DNA of 64,000 nucleotides from Bacteroidales bacterium (lineage in GTDB: Bacteria; Bacteroidota; Bacteroidia; Bacteroidales; UBA932), in the NCBI GenBank assembly GCA_017477245.1, contig JAFUWY010000027.1, positions 54,942 through 118,941 of the forward strand. Direction: 5' to 3'. Shown one piece after another: positions 7,780 through 18,200 of the stretch. Under the pieces are notes generated by a model, which saw only the letters and a program-made list of their open reading frames with translations, did no database searches and had not been told where the DNA came from. Positions within the stretch are counted from its first letter, which is position 1. Each line of letters starts with the position of its first letter. The translations under genes and the position numbers were made by a program.

Positions 7780-9804
7780 CTATTTAACATTCCAGATTGC
7801 AGTATCCTCGCCGGCAGCGGACTTGACCGTCACGGTGTTGCTGCCCTTGGCAAGTTTCACACCCTCCCAACGGACCGTCGCGTAGGCATCGGTCTTGGCC
7901 GTGCCAACGAGTTTGCCGTTGAGATAGAGCTTGACGGAAGGAGCCGTGGAGAAGACCACCACGTCCGTGGTGTCCTCTTCGCGCTCCGTGTAGTTTTTGG
8001 AGCAGAGGTGGAGCGTAGCCGCCTGCTTGTTCCAGTTGGCCTTGTAGAAGTAGAACGCATCCTTGCGGGTCTTGCGGTCGTGGGTCACCAGGCCCTTGTC
8101 GTTCTGGTTCTCGGTATCGCCTTCCCTGCGCATCGAGGAGCCGAAGTCGAACATGTTCCAGACGAAGGAGCCCCAGACATAGTCCCGCTCGGCGATGGCC
8201 TTCCAGTCGTAGTAATGCAGATAGGTCTGCTTCTCCTCCGGGTGGAACCGGCCGCGGGAAGTGGACCGGACATCTACCTCGTCCGCCGGGCCATAGGCCG
8301 CCACGTGTTGGCGGACGCTGGCGCCGCCACCGTACTCGCTGATGCCAATCTTGTCGTCCGGATAGCGTGCGTGGTAGTCATCCATGAAGGGTCCGAAGTC
8401 AGCCACGGTGTCATAATACCAGCCGAAATACTTGTTCCAGGCCATCGCATCCGTGGTGTGGATGAACGGAAGTTCCTGGTCGGTCGCCTGGACGGTCATG
8501 CGCCCGGGATCCAGGCGATGAGCGATGTCATTGAGGTCGCCCACGATGGCATCGATCCCGTCGTGGACCTCGTTCTGGAGACCCCAGAAGCAGATTGACG
8601 GGTGGTTGTAGTTCTGGACGATCATCTCCTGAAGCTGGAGCCGGAGGTTGTCTTCGAAAGCCTGGGCGGCCACATAGCCGCTCACGAACGGGATTTCCTC
8701 CCAGACGACATATCCCCGCCTGTCCGCTTCGCGGAACATGAAGTGGGCCTGCGGATAGTGGGCCAGGCGGAGCGCATTCGCACCGATCTCGTCGAAGAAG
8801 TCAAAGTCGGCCAGATGGTTCTCCTCCTTGAGGGCCGAGGCGAGTTCCGCCCAGTCCTGGTGACGGCATACCCCCTGCAGTTTCAGGTGCTTGCCGTTGA
8901 GGAAGAAACCCTTCTCGGTATCCACCCAGAAATAGCGCAGGCCGATCTGCTCCTCGACACGGTCCACTTCCTTGCCGTCCTTCTTGAGTACGGTGACAGC
9001 CTTGTACAGGTAAGGATCCTCCTTGCCATTCCACAGGTGCGGACGGTCCAGCCCGACAAAACAGGTAGCGATGCCGTTGTTGACCTGGGTGGTCTTCTTC
9101 TCGGCCACGATCTTCCCGGCCGCATCTTCCAGCCAGAAAGCGACTTCGCAACCCTGGTAGTCTCCCAGGGAAGAGATATGTACCTCGGCGCTCAGTTCCG
9201 CACGCTGCTCGTTCACCAGTTTCTGGTGGATCAGCACACCGTTGGAACCGAAATAGAGCGGAGAGATACACTCCGGTCCGGTCACCTCCATCCAGACGTC
9301 CCGGTACAGGCCGCCGTAGATGTTGAAGTCGCCGCTCTGGGGTGCGATGTCGAACTGCGGTTCGTTGTTGCAGATGACAGTCAGGCTGTTCGTCGCCCCG
9401 GGACGAACATAATCGGTGATCTCGAAGACGAAGGAGTTATACGCTCCCCGGTGCTCGCCAACGAGGCGGTTGTTGACCAGGAGCGTGGCCACCACGCCTG
9501 CACCCTCGAAGCGCAGGAACACGCGCTTGCCCCGATAGGATTCGGGGATTTCGAGCTGCTTGGCATAGGTACCGTAGCCGCGGCGATAGCCGGAGCTGCT
9601 CATAAAGTCCGCGGCGTTCCAGGTGTGCGGCAGGTTGACCGGATCGCCGGCATTCGGATTCGCACCGCCCCACCGGTTCATTCCGGCCACGCGTGCAGGA
9701 GTGAACCGCCAGGAATCGTTCAGGGAGATAACCTCCCGTGCACGTGCAAGGTCGGTGGTCAGCAGCGAAACGGCCAGGGCGATGAACAATACTGTTTTTT
9801 TCAT
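7780..9804 (-). CDS. GH2 family glycoside hydrolase (beta-galactosidase-like)
   Basis: A 674-residue exported GH2 enzyme. The chosen start is the ATG at 9804, which begins a signal peptide (MKKTVLFIALAVSLL). A slightly longer frame would need a TTG codon. Domain order is the sugar-binding jelly roll (SLNDSWRFTPA onward), an immunoglobulin-like domain, the TIM barrel and a short C-terminal beta domain. The acid/base Glu lies in GLQNEVHDG (near residue 411) and the nucleophile Glu in ISEYGGG (near residue 489). GH2 includes beta-galactosidases, beta-glucuronidases and beta-mannosidases, and sequence alone does not decide. The gene follows susD by 26 bp and precedes the carboxylesterase by 9 bp. 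Confidence 0.9.
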   Translation of the reverse strand: MKKTVLFIALAVSLLTTDLARAREVISLNDSWRFTPARVAGMNRWGGANPNAGDPVNLPHTWNAADFMSSSGYRRGYGTYAKQLEIPESYRGKRVFLRFEGAGVVATLLVNNRLVGEHRGAYNSFVFEITDYVRPGATNSLTVICNNEPQFDIAPQSGDFNIYGGLYRDVWMEVTGPECISPLYFGSNGVLIHQKLVNEQRAELSAEVHISSLGDYQGCEVAFWLEDAAGKIVAEKKTTQVNNGIATCFVGLDRPHLWNGKEDPYLYKAVTVLKKDGKEVDRVEEQIGLRYFWVDTEKGFFLNGKHLKLQGVCRHQDWAELASALKEENHLADFDFFDEIGANALRLAHYPQAHFMFREADRRGYVVWEEIPFVSGYVAAQAFEDNLRLQLQEMIVQNYNHPSICFWGLQNEVHDGIDAIVGDLNDIAHRLDPGRMTVQATDQELPFIHTTDAMAWNKYFGWYYDTVADFGPFMDDYHARYPDDKIGISEYGGGASVRQHVAAYGPADEVDVRSTSRGRFHPEEKQTYLHYYDWKAIAERDYVWGSFVWNMFDFGSSMRREGDTENQNDKGLVTHDRKTRKDAFYFYKANWNKQAATLHLCSKNYTEREEDTTDVVVFSTAPSVKLYLNGKLVGTAKTDAYATVRWEGVKLAKGSNTVTVKSAAGEDTAIWNVK

Positions 9805-9830
9805 ATAGGGAAACAATTGGTTGTGCAGGA

Positions 9831-11831
9831 TTACTTCTCCTCATCCGCAACGGCATCGTGCCAGTCCGTCCAGACGGCACGGTTGGCGTCGTAACCGTCA
9901 TAACCGAAGTTCTGCCACATCATGTTGCCGGTGTTGGCATCAATGGCGGCCTGCGGCACAGGCAGGTAGAGGTTGTGCTTGTTCATGTTGTAGATGATAG
10001 TCAGACGTCCTAGCTTATGCGTGCCCTTGCCGTCTTCTCCCTTGTTGTAGAAGTTGTTGTAATGACACACGCGCTGCCACCAGTAGCTACCGCCATTGGG
10101 ATCGGTACCGTCCTGTTTGTCATAGGTGTTGACATCGTAGGTATTGCCCCACTCGTCCGGCTTGCCGCTCATCGCAAGGCAGAGGGACACGCGGCTGAGC
10201 TCGATGTGGCGGAACTCCTCCATATAGAGTTCGCGGGCACGCTCGTCCATGATATCGCCGATGGTCACAGTGTCGTACAGTTGCTCGCAATGGGCGCGCT
10301 TACGGATGATGTTGACATCGTCAGCAGCAGTGTTGTCTCCCAGATAATACTTCGCTTCAGCCCGGAGCAGATAAACTTCCGCAAGACGATAGATGTACCA
10401 GTTGGAACAGGCGCCGGAAGTGGCTCCCTGGTGGTCATTGGAACTGATGTTCGCTTCCTTGACGACGTCATGCAGGAAGGTCTTGTAGTGCATCACAGAA
10501 CCGACGGATTTGATCGTATCGGCATAGTGCGGGGATCCGGCTTCACGATAGGTCTTGCCGTACAAGTTGGCGACGGCCGGATCCGAAGAATTCTTGATCT
10601 GCGGCGTATTATAACGGAACAGGTCACGGGAGAACCAGTTACCGGTTTCCTCGCTATGACGGAGATCGCCCTTGTCCATCACACCGTTGACCTTCCACAT
10701 ATCATTCTCGAACCACCACGTCTGACGCATGCAGCCGACACCACGGCCGATACCGCGGTTGAAGTCGAGCGCCTGGTCATAATCCGGGCTGTTGCGGGCG
10801 AAACGGTTCGTACTCACGAAACCGCCGACCGGAGAAATATTGGTGCCGTTGGCCCAGAAAGGCACGAAGATACGCAGGCTGGAGAAGTTGCGGAAAGAGG
10901 ATCCGCTCCCCTGGTTCACGATACCGTAGATGGTTTCTTTGTTCGCCGGGATGAGCTTGTTCTCGGGACGGTGCATGTCCCAGATGACATTGCGGGTGAT
11001 TTTCCAGGTCTCTGGCTCGCCACCTTCGTCGAAGGTTCCGAACGGTTGTTCCATCAGGGAGTAGATACCGCTCCCGATAATCTGGTCGGCCAGGTTCTTG
11101 GCGTCCTGGTAACGTCCGTCGGCAAGATAGTATTTGATAAGGAGCACCTGGCAGGCGCCCTTGTTGACCATACCGTAATAGTCCATCTCCGACTGTTCGG
11201 GTACGTGCGCGACGGCAAACTCCAGATCCTCGATCATCTTTTTGATGATGGCTTCACGCGCGGTGGACTTATAATCCAGTTTCGGCGAGGAGATGACATG
11301 GGTCACAAGGGGGACGTTGCGGAACTGGAAAATCATGTTATAGTAGCGGAAGGCTCGGTGGAAATAGGCACGCCCCTTATAGGCATTGCGGAGTGTCTCT
11401 GACAGGCCGGGGACATCATCTACGTAGTCCAGGATCGTGTTCGCGGACTTGACGGCACCACCGAGCACGTCGCTGAACATCGACGCGGACTGGTCGTATC
11501 CGGAAGTCGGTGTGACCTTGGTATCCAGTTCGCACATCGCCGTCACATGGCCGCCATCGGTATTGGCGCCGATGCTGATATCGGAAATACGCATCTCCAT
11601 CGTCAGGATGCCACGTGCAAGGAAATCGTTAATGATGAATTCATTGCGAAGCTCCTGATCGCAGGCGATCAGTGCTGCCCGGATACCGGACTCCGTATTG
11701 AATGTCGCCGTCGGTTCGAAGTACGACAACGGTTTCGGGTCAAGGAACTCCTTATTGCAGCCTGTCGCCAGTATCAGCATTCCCGCCAAGGCCGCCAGAC
11801 TGATTTTCGATATATAGTTGTTCTTTTTCAT
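9831..11831 (-). CDS. SusD/RagB family glycan-binding lipoprotein
   Basis: A 666-residue outer-membrane SusD homologue that binds glycan at the cell surface and caps the partner SusC channel. It has a lipoprotein signal with LATGC (Cys25) and the typical start CNKEFLDPKP. TPR-like helical repeats are seen in the first half (GRAYFHRAFRYYNMIFQF). The C-terminal signature of the family appears in RLAEVYLLRAEAKYYLGD and in the final LYLPVPQAAIDANTG. It lies 20 bp downstream of susC, the usual pairing. Glycan specificity cannot be inferred. Confidence 0.95.
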   Translation of the reverse strand: MKKNNYISKISLAALAGMLILATGCNKEFLDPKPLSYFEPTATFNTESGIRAALIACDQELRNEFIINDFLARGILTMEMRISDISIGANTDGGHVTAMCELDTKVTPTSGYDQSASMFSDVLGGAVKSANTILDYVDDVPGLSETLRNAYKGRAYFHRAFRYYNMIFQFRNVPLVTHVISSPKLDYKSTAREAIIKKMIEDLEFAVAHVPEQSEMDYYGMVNKGACQVLLIKYYLADGRYQDAKNLADQIIGSGIYSLMEQPFGTFDEGGEPETWKITRNVIWDMHRPENKLIPANKETIYGIVNQGSGSSFRNFSSLRIFVPFWANGTNISPVGGFVSTNRFARNSPDYDQALDFNRGIGRGVGCMRQTWWFENDMWKVNGVMDKGDLRHSEETGNWFSRDLFRYNTPQIKNSSDPAVANLYGKTYREAGSPHYADTIKSVGSVMHYKTFLHDVVKEANISSNDHQGATSGACSNWYIYRLAEVYLLRAEAKYYLGDNTAADDVNIIRKRAHCEQLYDTVTIGDIMDERARELYMEEFRHIELSRVSLCLAMSGKPDEWGNTYDVNTYDKQDGTDPNGGSYWWQRVCHYNNFYNKGEDGKGTHKLGRLTIIYNMNKHNLYLPVPQAAIDANTGNMMWQNFGYDGYDANRAVWTDWHDAVADEEK

Positions 11832-11851
11832 GGTGTTGACTTTTATCCGGT

Positions 11852-14800
11852 TTATAAGGTAACGTTCACGCCGAAGGTAATCGTGCGGTTCATGAAACTC
11901 AGGGTTTGGGGATCATAGTATTTCCATCCATCCAGGCTGATCACACCGGCATTCCTCACGGTAGCGTTGAGACGGAGGCTGGAGATACCGAAGCGGGAGA
12001 TGAAGGATTTAGGCACATTGTAGGCCAAAGATACATTCTCCAGCCGGATAAACGAGCGGTCGTGCAGCAGGCCGCCGGATGCTCCGGCAGGCATTTGGGC
12101 ATTGATCCGTCCCCAGTCATTGTACGGTCTGTCGGGGCGCCAGTACGGACGGTTTACGAAATTAAGTCCGTTCTCAAGTGTAACATCTTCTGCATAAACC
12201 GAATACATCGTATCAATGAATTTGGCACCCATCTGAGAAGCAAGGTTGAAGGAGAAATCGAAATTTTTCAGGAAAGTGAAATTGTTGTACAGGGACCATA
12301 GTACCGGGGCCTGGGAATCTCCCAGGAACACCTTGTCATTATTATCATAAACAGGCACCCGGGTTCCGTCTTCCAGGATTCTGTCGTTTTCCGTATAAAC
12401 GTTCCGGACTTTTACATCACCGGGAACGAGACCAAGTTTCTTGGCCTCAGCGGCTTCGCTGACTTGGTAGATGCCCTGGACATCATAATTCCAGATGACG
12501 GAAATCGGCTTGCCGATGAACCACTGGGAGGCGATGTCATCGAGTTCCTTCCCGTTTTCATCATACTCATAATACAGATGGTCGATGCGGTTGCGGTTGT
12601 AGGAAAGGTTGAACGTCGTATTCCACTTGAAGTTCGGACGGTCCATATTGCGGGAACTGACCGATATCTCAAAACCACGGTTGGACACCTGGCCGATATT
12701 GGCGGCAATCTCGCTGAAGCCTGTGAAATTCGGCAGCGTCCGGTTCAGGATCATGTCCCGCGTGATGATGTGGTAGGCCTCGATGGATCCGGTGATCCGA
12801 TTCTTCAGGAAACCAAAGTCAAGGGCGATATTATATGACTCACTGCGCTCCCATTTCAGGTTCGGGTTCGCCATGCGGTCCAGGGTCAGGTACTGCATCT
12901 CGGTAAGCGCACCCGACTTGTCCAGATAGCCGAACGGGGCACTGCCAGTAGCAAGGCTCGCCAGGGCGAGGTACGGATCTTTCAGGGCGCGGTTACCGTT
13001 CTGGCCCCAGGACAGGCGGAGTTTTCCCATACTCATCGGGGTCCATTTGAACCACGGCTCATTGGTAAAACTCCATGCAAGAGCCACGGAAGGGAATGTT
13101 GCATAAGGGACGGCCTGGCCGAAAGCGGAGTAACCGTCACGGCGCACTGAGGCCGTGATCATGTAACGGTCGTCATACGAATAGAATAGACGGGCGAGGT
13201 AACCCACACCGCTCTGGTAAGTATCTGTCGTGCCAAAAGAGCTCTCCAACTTGCCAGCACCGGAGGTGAAATGGAAACCGAGGGCATCGGTCGGCTCAAT
13301 CTTGCGGGCACGGATGAAATCCATCCATGTCTGGTGGCGCTCCGCTTCCTGGACGAGCGTCACGGTAAAATGATGCTTGCCGGCAAAGGTATGGTCCCAG
13401 TTGATGGTGTTGTTGAGGTTCCACTCAAAAGTCTTGTTCCAGTCGCGGTTGACACCGCGCTGAGTCGCCGTATAGTCGATGTGGTCCGCCGAGGTGAACA
13501 GACGGTCATACCCCCATATGAAACGGGGCGAGACATTGAAGGAATAGGTGATATCGAAGGGAAGGATCAGCTTAGCGGTCAGGATCGAGTTGAGAGTCGT
13601 CGTGCCGCTCTCCTCGTTCTGGTACTTCTGGTTATAAGCATAGTTGTAGCCTTTGGAGGAGTTGGTCTCGCCGTTGGGATGCGGGTTCAGGGTGCCGTCG
13701 GCGTAATACATCGACGTAAACGGATTGTTCTGCGAGACATTGTTGCTGGAGACACCGCCGCGGGGGTTGTAGAACAAGATCGTCATATCCGTGTCTGAAC
13801 GGTCGGAGAAGGCCACGTTGGCAGATACTTCGAGCCAATCGGTGATCTTGGTCGTGAGCTTCATGTTGGCACGGAAAGTATTGTATTCGTCACCAAGCAG
13901 CACGCCGCGGTTCTTCAGATAACTCAGGGACATATAATAATTGGTCCTGTCGGACGCACCAGAGATGCTGGCCGTATAGTCCTGGTTCAGGCCCAGTCGC
14001 GTGGCGTAGTCATCCCAGTCAAAGGTCTTGCCGGCGAGATATCCCTCGACAAGGGTCTGGGAGGCGGCGGGAACAATACGGCGGAACCAGACTTCCGGGT
14101 TGCTCATCGACGCGTCCGCACCAGAATAGGCGCGCCACTGATCCACGCTGACCCCGGCAGGCAGGTCATCCCAACGGTCATAGTAGCCGGGCTGGTCTAC
14201 ACGGCCGCTCTGGTAGGGGCCATATTCTCCGGAAGGAGAAAATCCATAGGTCTGGCGCTTCTGGTAATCACGCTCGAATTCCAAAAGTTCCTCGCCATTC
14301 ATCATCCGGGGACGGCGGGTCATCTGAACCAGGCCGATCTTGGAACTGAACGAGATGACCGGCTTGCCCTGCTTGCCTTTCTTGGTCGTGATGATGATGA
14401 CGCCGTTGGCCGCTTGGGAGCCGTAGACGGCAGCCGCCGACGCATCCTTGAGGATGTCAATCTGGCCGATGTCTTCAGGGTTGATTTCCGCGAGCGTACC
14501 ATAGAAAGGCATGCCGTCAAGGACCAGCATCGGGGCAGACGACGTGATCGCAGACATCGACCGCTCGCCACGGATCTCAATGTCACCGCCGCCACGGGCC
14601 GTGTTGTTGGCACCGATATTCATGCCGGGGACGTTGCGGAGCAGGTCCTGAACGGTGCCAGGGGCCTCGTTGTCGCGGTCTCCGGCTTTCACCTGGACCA
14701 CGGATCCGGTGACGTCTTTCTTGCGCATCGTGGCATAACCGACCACGACGACATCATCCAGCAGCGTGGTATCCTCGGAGAGCACGATATCAATGTTAGT

Positions 14801-15067
14801 TTTGCCCGCTACCGGGAGTTCAATCCCTTGGTAACCGATGGCAGAGACTTCCAGGACAGCTCCATGGGGGACCTGGAGAGAGAAGGAGCCATCCAGGTCG
14901 GAAGCAGTTCCGGTCTGGGTGCCTTTGACGAAGATACTTGCACCGATGACAGCCTCACCCTTTGCATCCTTCACGGTACCCTTGATCTGAGCATTCTGTG
15001 CCAGGACGGGCAGGGAAAGAAGCATGGCGAGCGCCAGTGCGATGGAAATTGGTTTAAATAGTCTCAT
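11852..15067 (-). CDS. SusC/RagA family TonB-linked outer membrane transporter
   Basis: A 1071-residue TonB-dependent transporter importing oligosaccharides across the outer membrane. It has a signal peptide ending near VLAQ and a carboxypeptidase-D-like regulatory domain (QIKGTVKDAKGEAVIGASIFVKG). A TonB-box region comes next (LDDVVVVGYATMRKKDVTGSV), then the plug (AAVYGSQAANGVIIITTKKG) and the 22-strand barrel with a C-terminal aromatic strand (TITFGVNVTL). No N-terminal STN domain is present, so it is unlikely to signal to an anti-sigma factor. Regulation is instead expected from the adjacent hybrid two-component protein. First gene of the operon that runs to 2492. Confidence 0.96.
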   Translation of the reverse strand: MRLFKPISIALALAMLLSLPVLAQNAQIKGTVKDAKGEAVIGASIFVKGTQTGTASDLDGSFSLQVPHGAVLEVSAIGYQGIELPVAGKTNIDIVLSEDTTLLDDVVVVGYATMRKKDVTGSVVQVKAGDRDNEAPGTVQDLLRNVPGMNIGANNTARGGGDIEIRGERSMSAITSSAPMLVLDGMPFYGTLAEINPEDIGQIDILKDASAAAVYGSQAANGVIIITTKKGKQGKPVISFSSKIGLVQMTRRPRMMNGEELLEFERDYQKRQTYGFSPSGEYGPYQSGRVDQPGYYDRWDDLPAGVSVDQWRAYSGADASMSNPEVWFRRIVPAASQTLVEGYLAGKTFDWDDYATRLGLNQDYTASISGASDRTNYYMSLSYLKNRGVLLGDEYNTFRANMKLTTKITDWLEVSANVAFSDRSDTDMTILFYNPRGGVSSNNVSQNNPFTSMYYADGTLNPHPNGETNSSKGYNYAYNQKYQNEESGTTTLNSILTAKLILPFDITYSFNVSPRFIWGYDRLFTSADHIDYTATQRGVNRDWNKTFEWNLNNTINWDHTFAGKHHFTVTLVQEAERHQTWMDFIRARKIEPTDALGFHFTSGAGKLESSFGTTDTYQSGVGYLARLFYSYDDRYMITASVRRDGYSAFGQAVPYATFPSVALAWSFTNEPWFKWTPMSMGKLRLSWGQNGNRALKDPYLALASLATGSAPFGYLDKSGALTEMQYLTLDRMANPNLKWERSESYNIALDFGFLKNRITGSIEAYHIITRDMILNRTLPNFTGFSEIAANIGQVSNRGFEISVSSRNMDRPNFKWNTTFNLSYNRNRIDHLYYEYDENGKELDDIASQWFIGKPISVIWNYDVQGIYQVSEAAEAKKLGLVPGDVKVRNVYTENDRILEDGTRVPVYDNNDKVFLGDSQAPVLWSLYNNFTFLKNFDFSFNLASQMGAKFIDTMYSVYAEDVTLENGLNFVNRPYWRPDRPYNDWGRINAQMPAGASGGLLHDRSFIRLENVSLAYNVPKSFISRFGISSLRLNATVRNAGVISLDGWKYYDPQTLSFMNRTITFGVNVTL

Positions 15068-15100
15068 AAAATTGTTAGAATAGTGTTTGTTTGGTTATTG

Positions 15101-15118
15101 CAAATTTCCGAAATCGGA
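15101..15118 (-). promoter_or_regulatory. candidate susC promoter/operator
   Basis: On the minus strand GAAATTTG (15101-15108) resembles the -7 element TAnnTTTG and lies about 33 nt upstream of susC. It overlaps a 12-bp palindrome, TCCGA-AA-TCGGA (15107-15118). The position is right for an operator of the divergent hybrid regulator, but no second half-site was identified. The rest of the AT-rich 15068-15261 gap shows no gene. Confidence 0.35.
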
Positions 15119-15235
15119 GTCAAAGCAACGTTTCTTTTCCTTCTTATTTCTTTTGATTTCTTATCACGAGTGTATTGAAATACGCCATTTTTTTATGAAT
15201 TTTAACAAACCGTCCCCGCCATGGATGTTTTTTTA

Positions 15236-15243
15236 TAAATTTG
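15236..15243 (+). promoter_or_regulatory. -7 promoter element for the hybrid regulator
   Basis: TAAATTTG matches TAnnTTTG. It overlaps the TTG codon at 15241 that would give a longer frame, so that codon would lie upstream of the transcript. This supports the ATG at 15262. Confidence 0.55.
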
Positions 15244-15261
15244 TATAAAAGTCAAGTGGAT

Positions 15262-18200
15262 ATGAAGAAACTTCTCCTCCCGGTCCTGTTAATTTTACTT
15301 TCGGCCTGTGCCCGGCCGGAGAACGACTTGTCTCCCAGATCGACGGTCAGCCACCTGGCCATTCCGCAGAATGCTTCGCGGAATCTCTCGGTCTACCAGG
15401 TGACAAGCATCGCAATGGATACCAAAGACCTGCTCTGGCTGGGGACGACCCACAACCTGAATTCATTCGACGGACAAAACACACGCACCTGGGATACCGG
15501 ACAGCCTTCGAATGAGGAGGCGCTTCCATCCTCCGCCATCAGTTGCCTTTTCAACGACCACAACCGGACGGTCTGGATCGGAACGGATGCCGGACTCTGT
15601 ACATATGAGCGGTTCTCGCGATTCCGCAATTATCATTGCGACGGAGCCCGGCTGGGCAAAGTCGAGGAAATCGCTGAGACCAGTGATCAGGTCCTGCTCG
15701 TCAAAACCGCCGACGGTTTCTATCGCATGGACGAGACACAAGACCTGCTCCCCGTCACAACCCTGAAACACCCCTCGTCCGGCTCTAAAGTCCTTTGCGA
15801 CGACAACGGCGGGATCTGGGTCTGTACCGCGACGGAATCCGTCCATTACGACCGCTATTTCAACCCGGTCGACAGCATCCGCTCAACACGGTCGTCCGCA
15901 AACGTAAATCCCGCCGCCGTCAAAGTCGGCGACCGGATGTGGATCCTGTCTGGTGCGGATCTCCTCTGCCTGGATATCAACACCGGCGACCTGGTTCTCC
16001 GGATCGACCGCGCTTGGACGGATAGGCTGAATCTCTGCGAAGCCGAGGGGAACTATCTGCTTTTCCAGAATGAAGACATAGGCATCCGAGCCTTCGATAC
16101 CCGGGAGCGCCGCTTCGTGGACGACGCACTACCCTATATCCCAACGACCCCCTCAAGGACAGACATCTCACGAATGTACCAGGATCCGCTGGGTAATCTC
16201 TGGATCGGATATCGCCATTATGGGGTGAAGTGCATCTCCCGGGACCAGAAAGCGCTCGAGCTGCTCAATGACTGCCCGGCACACCACCAGACAGAACAAC
16301 AGTACATCCAGACCCTGGTCCAAAGCGAATCCGGAACGGTCTGGGGCAGTATCGGACGAAAACTCTTCCGCCTGCCATCCGCATCCGGAGAGATTGTCTT
16401 CCTTGATATTGAGGGTATTCCCGGACCGGACAATCTGGACGATGCACTGGTCATACAACTGGCTCCGGACCGTGCCAACCGACTCTGGATCCGGACACGG
16501 CACCAACTCCTCCTGACCGATATTTCCCGTGAACAACCCCACGTACTGCAGAAATGGTACATCGGCCCATACTCCGGTGCCGGCGGGATAGCTGCCGGCG
16601 GAACCTATTATCTGCCCCAGCCATCATCTATCGGCATCTACCGCCCGGATGGCGGGACTGACCGTATTCCGCTTGCCGGAGCATCCGGCGAGGGAGAAAC
16701 CCGGCTGCTGGACTGCGGCAACGGAAAGATCCTGGTGGTTCTGGAGGGGATGACGCCCCTCTTGTTAGACACCGCAAACGCTTCCGTCTCCGAATTCAAG
16801 GTTACCGCTCCCGAAGGTCCGCTTTCTTACGGCAGCACCACAGCGGGACTTGTGCTCGGACGGAAGGCATGGCTAGTCTCTGCCAAAGACGGCGTACAGA
16901 TCCTTGACCTGGACACGCACATACTCCGGCGGGAGACTGCCCTTGACGGTCTGCACATCCTGAGCATCCTGGCCCTCTCTGACAACACCCTCATCCTAGG
17001 AGCAACGGAAGGGATTGTCTATTACGATACGGCCCAGGGGCTTCTCCGCGTTTACCAGCCCTCGCTCAATGACAGTCCTGTCACGGCACTTACCCCAGGC
17101 GGAATCGTCCGATCCGGGAATTCCGTCATTCTCGGGAGTAACAACGGCTGCGTCCTGCTGCCCGCCAGTATCCCGATGACCTCCAACGACCACCACCTCT
17201 CGGTCCACAACGTGATGGTCCGGGACCAACAGGGATCCCAGATGGTCCGTATCCCTCCTGACGAGAGCAGTTGCATCCTGGGACACGACCACAATTCCTT
17301 CGAGATCGGATTCGGGACTATCCACTATGACCATCAGCCGATCAGCATCCAGTACAAACTCGACGGATACAATACGGACTGGATCAACGTCGTCCGCGAA
17401 ACCAACGCCGTATACTCCAAGATCCCGGCAGGTCGATATGTCTTCCATCTGCGTGAGATCCAGTCTTTCACGGACCGGGTTATCAGCGAGCAGCAGATGG
17501 AGATCGTCGTAAAACCTGCGCCCTGGGTGACTTGGCCGGCTCTCCTCCTCTACTTCCTGCTAGCGTTCCTTGCCGCCTACGCGGCCGTCCGTTTCCTGGT
17601 CAAAGTCAAGTCCGACAAACTGCGACTGAGCGTGGCCGAACAAAAGACCGAACTCGAGCACAGGACCAACGAAATGAACAAGAGTTTCTTCGCCAACATC
17701 GCCCACGAATTCCGCAACCCGCTGACCATCATCTCCGGACCGCTTTCCTCTCTGCTCAAGGATGAGTCCGTCCCGGCTGACGCGCACAAGAAACTGCTCT
17801 CGATCTCGGCCAGCGCCAACTCGATGCTCCGTCTGATTGACCAGATGCTGGATTTCAACCAATTGGAGATGGACGTACTGCGACTCTGCGTCGGTGAGCA
17901 TGACATCACGCACGAAATATCCCGGATCATCGGCAATTTCGAGGAAAGCGCCAACCTTCGGGAAATCTCAGTCCGGTATGATGGGCTGGAAGACCCGTTC
18001 ATCAGCCTGGTCGACCTGGACAAACTGGAAAAAATCCTGAGCAACCTGTTCACCAATGCCCTGAAACACACGCCGGACGGAGGAGCCATCACGATGGCCT
18101 TCGACGACGTTACGGGCGAAGAAGCCCGCGCGGCCTTCGGAGAGGATTCCCTGGGCTCCAGCCGCTATTTCCAGGTCGACATCACCAACAACGGCAAGCA

